DNA of 40,895 bases, taken from a virus. How positions within the stretch are numbered: position 1 is the stretch's first letter; every line of letters starts with the position of its first letter. Location: the IMG/VR virus record IMGVR_UViG_3300025421_000003, positions 1 through 40,895 of that record. The stretch is one strand, 5' to 3'. Of this stretch, positions 12,605-18,237 are shown one piece after another. Below the pieces are notes generated by a model. It did no database searches and was not told the DNA's origin. It saw nothing but the letters and a program-made list of their open reading frames with translations. The position numbers and the translations under genes were made by a program.

Positions 12605-12903
12605 TACTTCTCCTCCTTCGGGAGCTTGATGATGTTCTTGAGAGGGACGATGATTTCGTCGTAGTCGTTATCGGGGTCAGCAATGACATCTGCGAGCGGA
12701 ACCGTGTGGTCGTAAATCTTCACCACGACAGACTCCACAACGTCGATGACCACAGCCTCGTTCCAATCGCCGTACTTCGGCTCAGTGTTGATGAGAACGA
12801 TCTCGCCGGGAATCACGGGCAGGTCATCGTAGGCATCGCACGTCACCGCCCCCAACTCGTGAGATGTCTTGGTGTAGCCGCACTTCGTACAGATTGCTTT
12901 CAC
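12604..12903 (-). CDS. Protein with N-terminal Cys motif, unknown function
   Basis: 99 aa from GTG at 12903: MKAICTKCGYTKTSHELGAV then TCDAYDD. CxxC with a later His and Cys suggests a zinc site; the remaining 60 residues look like a small beta barrel (EIVLINTEPKYGDWNEAVVI). GGGGGAGAA precedes the GTG, which overlaps the exonuclease stop (GTGA). It lies between exonuclease and ERF, so an accessory role in recombination is likely but unproven. Confidence 0.6.
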   Translation of the reverse strand: MKAICTKCGYTKTSHELGAVTCDAYDDLPVIPGEIVLINTEPKYGDWNEAVVIDVVESVVVKIYDHTVPLADVIADPDNDYDEIIVPLKNIIKLPKEEK

Positions 12904-13739
12904 TTCTCCCCCTTGATGTGGACGTTGACGGGGGTGTCGGGACCATCGGTGATGCAGGTCTCACGGTACGAGCAGTAGACGCATTGCCAGGACTTGTCGG
13001 TCTCGGGGTTCAGGTGCTCCTCTGCGCCACTGTCGTTGATGGCAAGACGGGGAGGCAGGCGGTCCATGCGGAGCTCATCAAGGATCGTCAACTGACGGGC
13101 GATCTCGGCGTCAGCCAGTGGCTCCCACACTTCCTTCGGGATGATCCACTCGGAGATGCAGCGGTTCCACTCCGGCAGTTCGAGGCGTGATGCCTTCTGG
13201 CGGGAGATGGCTTCGAGGGCGATGTGGCCGATGATGATGGTGTCGCACCCGTTCGCCTGAGCGTTCAGCGCCGACTGCAAGATGGCGGAGTAGCGAGGAC
13301 CACCAGGGGCGTTCATGCCACGCTGTCCGGCACCGATGGACTTGGAGTAAGCAGTACCGCCCATGCTCTTGAACTCAAGCAGCACCTTGCCAAGACCGGG
13401 GACATCGGGGACGATCCCATCGAAGTGACCCGAGGAGGTCACGACCTGGCTCTTGCCCTCAAACGTGGCCTCGGGGTAGCGGCGCAGAATCGCCTCCTGA
13501 ATCCACTCATGGATCATGGTGCCGAGCTCCGTGACCAGCGTGGAGGGACCGTCAAACGGCTCGCCCTCCAAGCCGAGGAACGAGTACGCCATCTGACGCT
13601 CGCACTTGCCGGCGTCGGAGTAGCGGAACGGGGTGTTGAACGCCTGAGCCTTCTTCCCCTTTTCGGCGTTCGCCTGCATCATGTCCTCAAGGAACAGATG
13701 GGTGAACATGGGCTGTCGTGGCTGCATCCAGTCAGACAT
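12900..13739 (-). CDS. Cas4/RecB-like PD-(D/E)XK exonuclease with probable Fe-S cluster
   Basis: 279 aa. The nuclease core shows H77 (GTMIHEWIQ), D107 (GHFDGIV) and E122-x-K124 (LLEFKSM), followed by a Gln-containing helix. C46 (GKCERQM) and the C-terminal CVYCSYRETC provide four cysteines in the arrangement of AddB/Cas4 iron-sulfur nucleases. GGAGGAAGTC precedes the ATG at 13739; an upstream frame to 13814 overlaps the preceding gene. Beside ERF and SSB it is the expected 5'-3' end-resecting exonuclease of a phage recombination system. It is not accompanied by CRISPR genes. Confidence 0.85.
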   Translation of the reverse strand: MSDWMQPRQPMFTHLFLEDMMQANAEKGKKAQAFNTPFRYSDAGKCERQMAYSFLGLEGEPFDGPSTLVTELGTMIHEWIQEAILRRYPEATFEGKSQVVTSSGHFDGIVPDVPGLGKVLLEFKSMGGTAYSKSIGAGQRGMNAPGGPRYSAILQSALNAQANGCDTIIIGHIALEAISRQKASRLELPEWNRCISEWIIPKEVWEPLADAEIARQLTILDELRMDRLPPRLAINDSGAEEHLNPETDKSWQCVYCSYRETCITDGPDTPVNVHIKGEK

Positions 13740-13908
13740 TGACTTCCTCCTTGAAGATGCCGAGAGATGCCTCTCGGTCCTTGATGTCGCTCCACTCTCG
13801 GACCGCATCCTCAAGGATACGGGTCACCAGTGACAGTTCTGTGAGGAGCCTGACTGACGCCTCACCGATACCCAACAGGGCATCGTACTCATCCAGTGAA
13901 ATCTCCAC
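13732..13908 (-). CDS. 58-aa acidic helical protein, GTG start
   Basis: MEISLDEYDALLGIGEASVR..., ending IFKEEVNV. It is first in the recombination operon, 43 bp downstream of the -10 of the promoter at 13951-13979. The GTG at 13908 has AAGGGAGA about 5 nt upstream; the stop overlaps the ribosome-binding region of the exonuclease. The protein is one long amphipathic helix, possibly a coiled coil. No family recognised. Confidence 0.6.
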   Translation of the reverse strand: MEISLDEYDALLGIGEASVRLLTELSLVTRILEDAVREWSDIKDREASLGIFKEEVNV

Positions 13909-13950
13909 TGTCTCTCCCTTGGTTTCGTGACCTCTCGGTCAACACAAGGG

Positions 13951-13979
13951 ACACTACACACGCAGTCGGCGCTCGTCAA
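13951..13979 (-). promoter_or_regulatory. Leftward promoter candidate for the recombination operon
   Basis: On the minus strand TTGACG (13979-13974), 17-bp spacer, TAGTGT (13956-13951). The -10 is weak but the -35 and spacing are good. A 4-bp dyad GACC-TCTC-GGTC (13929-13940) lies just downstream of the expected start site and could be an operator. The 172-bp gap 13909-14080 holds this promoter and no visible gene. Confidence 0.55.
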
Positions 13980-14080
13980 TACTTTCTTTGAGAGAACACT
14001 GATGACCGTGGTGAAGGTCGGCCAGCGTGGAGATCAACCTGCTGGGCTGCGGGAGCTGTGCGAGGGGAGCGATGCGATAA

Positions 14081-14965
14081 CTAGCGGCGCATCGAGGGCA
14101 GGTCACTGTGAGGTACATCTGAGTCCTTGAACTGAGGAGCGTAGGACTTAGGAGTGTAGTCCCTCAGACGCTTGCCTGTATAACGCCTGCACAGGTAATC
14201 CATTGACACGCACATGATGTCGTAGGAGCCATCCTCAACCTGGTGCTTGACGATGATCCCTCGCCAATACGCTTGCTGCGGACCGAGGTAGTCCTCGTCG
14301 TGCATGTAGAACGCACCCGCCACAAGACCGTTCTGCTGCCTGCCGGCAACATATCGGAGTCCATGCAACAGCACCTGCTGGTGACCCATCGTGAAGGAAT
14401 GGCCGATGGTCTTGAGCCTGGTCTCCATGTTGTTCCCACCGTACGGACGACCGTTCATCTGGTTGTAGAACAGGTGTGCGTAGGCGACCCCATCAAGCCA
14501 GAGGATGTGGCGGTAGGGGTGGACCTGCCAACCGCTGCGCTCGTAGTCAAGATCGTCTAGGGAGATAGTGCCTTCCAGCTTGGCATCCAAACTGACAGCA
14601 CGGTCGATCCGGTCCTCATGGTTCCCGAGGGTGAGATGACGCTCAGGGTTCCAACGCTTCTCCTTGTACCGCTTGCGGACTTGGTTGTACTCCACCAAGG
14701 GCTGATTGAGTACAGACCATGCGTAGTTGCTTGCCTTGATGTCGGCTGCATAGCGGCGTCCTTCCATCTCCTTCTTGCCCTTGTCGTAGAGCGAGAGGGA
14801 TTCCATGTCAGCAAAGTCGCCAAGACAGATGATCTTGACGTTGGGCTTGTGGGCGAACTCGTCCACGATGTACTGACCGGCCCACCGAAGGTGGTCAATG
14901 GGGACACCTGGCTTGACTTGACAGTCAGGAATGACCACATGCGTCGTTGGTGCGTAACCCTTCAT
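14081..14965 (-). CDS. Calcineurin-like metallophosphoesterase
   Basis: 294 aa. Metal ligands are visible in order: VVIPDCQVKPG (D14), CLGDFADM (D50), LGNHEDR (N115, H116) and later His residues (SFTMGHQQVLLHG). These match the calcineurin-like fold used by DNA repair nucleases, cyclic-nucleotide phosphodiesterases and protein phosphatases. AAGGGAG precedes the ATG at 14965. It is the last gene of the virion/lysis operon, next to an NlpC/P60-like protein; the substrate is unknown. The ribosome site is part of a small CCCTT/AAGGG inverted repeat (14973-14985). Confidence 0.8.
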   Translation of the reverse strand: MKGYAPTTHVVIPDCQVKPGVPIDHLRWAGQYIVDEFAHKPNVKIICLGDFADMESLSLYDKGKKEMEGRRYAADIKASNYAWSVLNQPLVEYNQVRKRYKEKRWNPERHLTLGNHEDRIDRAVSLDAKLEGTISLDDLDYERSGWQVHPYRHILWLDGVAYAHLFYNQMNGRPYGGNNMETRLKTIGHSFTMGHQQVLLHGLRYVAGRQQNGLVAGAFYMHDEDYLGPQQAYWRGIIVKHQVEDGSYDIMCVSMDYLCRRYTGKRLRDYTPKSYAPQFKDSDVPHSDLPSMRR

Positions 14966-14986
14966 ATGGTTCTCCCTTGGTAAGGG

Positions 14987-15511
14987 TTAGGTTTCAGTCC
15001 ACATGGCAAGCTGAGCCGGCGTCACCTGGTACGGGTCGTAGTCACCGGGGACATCCCAGCCCCCGTGCTCCCATGACCGTGCAACGAGAGCGGAGCAGAT
15101 GAGAGCGGTGCCGTGGCGACGGAAATCAAACCGCAGCCACGATGGGGTGATGAGGTTGAGTGCAATGGAAAGAATGGTCGCAACGCTGTACTTGACTCCG
15201 ACTTGGTGCAAGGCGTAATCAACGGCCCTAACACGATCCACGTTAGCAGGGCAGGGGCGGATCTCGGTGTATCCACGAGGTGCTACATCTTCAATCCAAC
15301 AAGTCTGACCCAACCGTCCCATCTGCACGCACTTGATACCAGATGTGGTATTGACCACCATTGCGGCGTGGTTCCACTTCTTGTACTTCCGCCACGAGGG
15401 ACGGAGCCACTGGCCGAACCGGATCAGGGTAGCGAAGGCACCCTTGTTGTGCGCTAGGACCAGATCACCCGGCTGTGGAGTTTGCTTGGGTCCACCCAAT
15501 GTGTCGGACAT
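14987..15511 (-). CDS. Permuted NlpC/P60-like cysteine hydrolase
   Basis: 174 aa. A PGDLVLAHNKG segment is followed by a catalytic-type His (KKWNHAAMVV, H48) and, later, a Cys at the head of a helix (GTALICSALVARSWEHGG, C139). The His-before-Cys order matches circularly permuted papain-fold proteins of the YiiX/YaeF type rather than classical NlpC/P60. Members act as amidases, peptidases or acyltransferases. Close to the endolysin genes it may assist envelope degradation. AAGG precedes the ATG at 15511. Confidence 0.65.
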   Translation of the reverse strand: MSDTLGGPKQTPQPGDLVLAHNKGAFATLIRFGQWLRPSWRKYKKWNHAAMVVNTTSGIKCVQMGRLGQTCWIEDVAPRGYTEIRPCPANVDRVRAVDYALHQVGVKYSVATILSIALNLITPSWLRFDFRRHGTALICSALVARSWEHGGWDVPGDYDPYQVTPAQLAMWTET

Positions 15512-15630
15512 GACTTACCTTTCTCCACTCGGGAGCAACACTTCTCAATTGTACACTTCCAGCATTTCGTACCTGTAGGAATCTGCGGGTAGAAGAAACA
15601 GGACTCACACTTGGGGAGTAAGGGCGGCAA
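15454..15630 (-). CDS. Possible small Cys-rich protein, TTG start
   Basis: 58 aa if started at TTG 15630: LPPLLPKCESCFFYPQIPTG then TKCWKCTIEKCCSRVEKGKSC. Three CxxC-like pairs in 35 residues strongly suggest a zinc ribbon and they fall in the otherwise unexplained 93-bp gap between two genes. Against it, there is no clear ribosome site, no ATG, and the ends overlap both neighbours by up to 58 bases. Could also be non-coding leader. Confidence 0.35.
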   Translation of the reverse strand: MPPLLPKCESCFFYPQIPTGTKCWKCTIEKCCSRVEKGKSCPTHWVDPSKLHSRVIWS

Positions 15631-15976
15631 CTTGCGCTTCGAGCTTCTTGATCCTTGCGTCCCTGTCGTCGTCCTCGGCGGCATCCTCAGAATCCTCCAT
15701 CCCACTCGCCAACTTCACTGAATGGTGAGTCACGACAAAGGCAGTACAGAGAATGGGAATAATCCCGAGGTAGCCCTTCCATCCGTACCCGTGCGTCAGG
15801 TCGTTGGCGGAGATGGAGAGAATCAGGATCTTGGCGATGTCCCCGAGCACGTCCATTGCCCCGGCCAGGTTGGGTCGGTTGGTGTTGATTGCTCGGACGA
15901 GGAACGTCCCCACCGAATCCTGAATCGCCATCCCGACGCACCCAATGGCCGAGAGCCATGCGATCTCCCCCCACAT
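15605..15976 (-). CDS. Membrane protein of the lysis region
   Basis: 123 aa. Three hydrophobic segments at about 5-25, 38-57 and 68-88 (GYLGIIPILCTAFVVTHH is the last) are followed by an acidic stretch (EDSEDAAEDDDRD) and a short coiled coil. The start overlaps the upstream stop (TGATG). Proteins of this size and topology are frequent beside actinophage endolysins and are candidate holins or spanin-like partners. Confidence 0.7.
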   Translation of the reverse strand: MWGEIAWLSAIGCVGMAIQDSVGTFLVRAINTNRPNLAGAMDVLGDIAKILILSISANDLTHGYGWKGYLGIIPILCTAFVVTHHSVKLASGMEDSEDAAEDDDRDARIKKLEAQVAALTPQV

Positions 15977-16359
15977 CAGGGTTCGTTGCGACGAAGGATC
16001 TGTTGTACGTCCTCAAGGATCTCACTGGTCTCCTCCAACTCCTCGACCTGCTCCTGCTGCAAGAGGACGAGGGAATCCATGACCCCCTGCTGCCGCTCCA
16101 TAATCAGCTCAAGCTTCTTTGCCGTGGCTGCCGAGGACTGAGCGAGGGCGGGCTGGGTGATAGCGGAGTAGACCGTGAGGACCATGAGCAGGACAAAGAA
16201 GTGCGGATCAAGGTCGGGGCGCACGGCCTCCACGATGACAATAATGGCGCAAACAAAGAGGGTCTGCCACACGCACGAGGGAGAGGTGAACCAGACATCA
16301 AACCGCTCAAGCGCACGGGTCTGCCACTTGTGGAACCGAGACTCAGGGCGACCGATCAT
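15976..16359 (-). CDS. Membrane protein with coiled-coil tail, holin candidate
   Basis: 127 aa from the ATG at 16359 (MIGRPESRFHKWQTRALERF...). GGAGG lies 6 nt upstream and the start overlaps the 40-aa gene's stop (ATGA), better than the ATG at 16374. Two adjacent hydrophobic segments (about 28-45 and 52-70) are followed by about 50 residues of glutamate-rich coiled coil (LLQQEQVEELEETSEILED). The layout of two TM helices plus long cytoplasmic coiled coil fits a holin or membrane-anchored lysis regulator. Confidence 0.7.
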   Translation of the reverse strand: MIGRPESRFHKWQTRALERFDVWFTSPSCVWQTLFVCAIIVIVEAVRPDLDPHFFVLLMVLTVYSAITQPALAQSSAATAKKLELIMERQQGVMDSLVLLQQEQVEELEETSEILEDVQQILRRNEP

Positions 16360-16478
16360 CGCTTCCTCCACCAACGGATCGTGCGGACGATCCCTGCCAC
16401 GATTCCGACAAGCGCACCTGCAACGATGAACCCCGAGGCGAGCGCCCCGAGGACGTTGTTCAGGTACGGCCAGTTCAT
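16356..16478 (-). CDS. 40-aa membrane peptide next to endolysin
   Basis: MNWPYLNNVLGALASGFIVA, then GALVGIVAGIVRTIRWWRKR. One long glycine/alanine-rich transmembrane helix ends in a strongly basic tail. The start overlaps the endolysin stop (TGATG) and the stop overlaps the next ATG. This size, topology and position are typical of a small pinholin or antiholin. Confidence 0.65.
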   Translation of the reverse strand: MNWPYLNNVLGALASGFIVAGALVGIVAGIVRTIRWWRKR

Positions 16479-17185
16479 CAGACGCCTAGCGCAGCCCATG
16501 TAGCAGGACCGACAACACCATCTGAGAGGAGGTTGTGGGTCTGCTGAAACATCTTCACGCTTGCGGTGGTGGCGGGACCAAACACACCATCTGCTGCAAT
16601 ACCGAGGTGCTGCTGCAACTTGATGACAGCCATGCCCGTAGCACCCTGCGAGAGAACCGGGAGGGTAGCGGGCGCAGCGGGTCCAGCAGGAGTCTTGCCA
16701 TGATGCAGAAAGGAGATGATGCCGGGGAGCTGATCAAGAACAGGCTGACCAGGGCAACCCTGATGTCCACCACCTGCGTTCCCAAGCTCACCGTGACCCA
16801 ACCACCCCGTCCCGTTGGGATCGAAGGTGCGACGGATCGGGAGGCCGTGAGCCTCACGCGCCCACTTCATCAGGCACGCAAGCGACCACGCCTGCTTGTC
16901 CGTCAGCCGCTCGCCAGCGTAGCCCTCGTGCTCGACCGAGATGGCCTGCCCGTTGTAGTTGGCCTCAGCCCATGCGATGTCGGAAGTGTCAACCCACTGG
17001 TAGATGGTCCCGTCCTTGCCGATGCCAAAGTGCGCCGACACCTGAGCCGAGGGATTGTGGAACCAACCATCGGAACCACCGAGGGAACCCTGCATGATGT
17101 GAACCACACCAAGCTTGATCGGCCCCATCTTCCCACCGATGTTGGGGACAGGACCGTGCCACTGAGCGAAAGGACAAATAGCCAT
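16478..17185 (-). CDS. Endolysin: N-acetylmuramoyl-L-alanine amidase with peptidoglycan-binding domain
   Basis: 235 aa. Residues 1-160 are an Amidase_2 (PGRP-like) domain: GVVHIMQGSLGG with a zinc-ligand His, SAHFGIGKDGTIYQWVD, and GHGELGNAGGGHQGCPG with the second His and the Cys. Residues about 175-235 are a PG_binding_1 domain (VIKLQQHLGIAADGVFGPAT ... GVVGPATWAAL). The enzyme cuts the bond between muramic acid and the stem peptide at lysis. No signal peptide is seen, so holin-dependent release is expected. AGGAG precedes the ATG. Confidence 0.93.
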   Translation of the reverse strand: MAICPFAQWHGPVPNIGGKMGPIKLGVVHIMQGSLGGSDGWFHNPSAQVSAHFGIGKDGTIYQWVDTSDIAWAEANYNGQAISVEHEGYAGERLTDKQAWSLACLMKWAREAHGLPIRRTFDPNGTGWLGHGELGNAGGGHQGCPGQPVLDQLPGIISFLHHGKTPAGPAAPATLPVLSQGATGMAVIKLQQHLGIAADGVFGPATTASVKMFQQTHNLLSDGVVGPATWAALGV

Positions 17186-17193
17186 GATTACTC

Positions 17194-18225
17194 CTAAGTG
17201 AGAGGACCGAGGTAGGTGACGGTGAGAAAGTTCTTGCCCGAGGACTTCGGGACCGTGACGTTGTTCGTTCCTGACGTAATAGTCGTAAGCGAGATGTACG
17301 GGGTGATCGTCTTGGCCGTGTTGGACGGGTTGATCGGAACCACAACCTCAAGCGTCCCCACCGTGTCCACCGCCGAGTTCGCCGTGAACGCAGAACCGTA
17401 GTGAGTGACAGTGGTGGAGCCAGTCGTATCGGGGGTGACGAGGACCGGCATGACGAGGGCGTTGCCCGAGATCGACGTTGCCTGCAAGCCGGTGCGAAGG
17501 GTGATCTTGTACAGCCCTGCACGGTTGATCGTGACCACGTTAGAGGAAACGGTGGGGGTGTTGGTCCCGAGCGTGTAGGTGGAAGCAATGGAGAGCTTGA
17601 CCTGCTGATCTGCCGTGGAGTTGGTGCTGATGGTCTGTGCCGTGCCTGCGCTGTTGTCAAACTGGCCGTGCGGCGGGATGTTTGTCACCCACTGTAGTCC
17701 GGTGCTGGTGGTCTGCAAGGTCGTTCCCTGAACGCCCGCACCGAGCCATGCGGGGACACCGCTGTTGGTGTACAGAAGGGCGTTCTGGCTGTTGGAGCCA
17801 ACTGCGAGGCGGGCGAGGGCGTTCAGCCCGCTGGCGTAGAGCATGTCGCCCGCAGTAGTCACCTGCCCTAGCGTCTGGTTGGCAACCTTGTTCGCCTCGT
17901 ATGCCTCCACAGAGGAGAACACCGGCATGACAACCTCGCCGGCAACGTGGCTTGAAGCAGTCGTGCCATCGTAGCCACGGCTTGCAATGTTTACCTGCGT
18001 CCCGCTGATGCCGGAGCACAGCACTTTCTCCTCGTTGGACCCTCCGTAACCGATGACGCACACGAAGTTGCCCGAGTAGCCAAGCTGCTGCGAAGAACCG
18101 TTGGTCTCAACCCAAGTGGCAGAGTCGGCGCTGGCGATGTTGAACGATGCAACAATATTGTCCATCCCCGCCTGCAACGTAGAAGCCTGGGCCAAGCCAG
18201 AGTAAGAGCGAACAGAAAACGACAT
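17194..18225 (-). CDS. Virion appendage protein with jelly-roll-like C-terminus
   Basis: 343 aa from the ATG at 18225. The N-terminal 100 residues contain SRGYDGTTASSHVAGEVV, a motif that recurs in other tail proteins of this genome. Residues about 200-343 resemble a C1q/TNF-like jelly roll (STYTLGTNTPTVSSNVVTIN, then RAGLYKITLRTGLQ, ending KNFLTVTYLGPLT). Together these suggest a trimeric appendage or receptor-contact protein at the end of the tail cluster. AGGATAG precedes the start. Exact location in the virion is unknown. Confidence 0.7.
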   Translation of the reverse strand: MSFSVRSYSGLAQASTLQAGMDNIVASFNIASADSATWVETNGSSQQLGYSGNFVCVIGYGGSNEEKVLCSGISGTQVNIASRGYDGTTASSHVAGEVVMPVFSSVEAYEANKVANQTLGQVTTAGDMLYASGLNALARLAVGSNSQNALLYTNSGVPAWLGAGVQGTTLQTTSTGLQWVTNIPPHGQFDNSAGTAQTISTNSTADQQVKLSIASTYTLGTNTPTVSSNVVTINRAGLYKITLRTGLQATSISGNALVMPVLVTPDTTGSTTVTHYGSAFTANSAVDTVGTLEVVVPINPSNTAKTITPYISLTTITSGTNNVTVPKSSGKNFLTVTYLGPLT

Positions 18226-18237
18226 CAAACTATCCTA

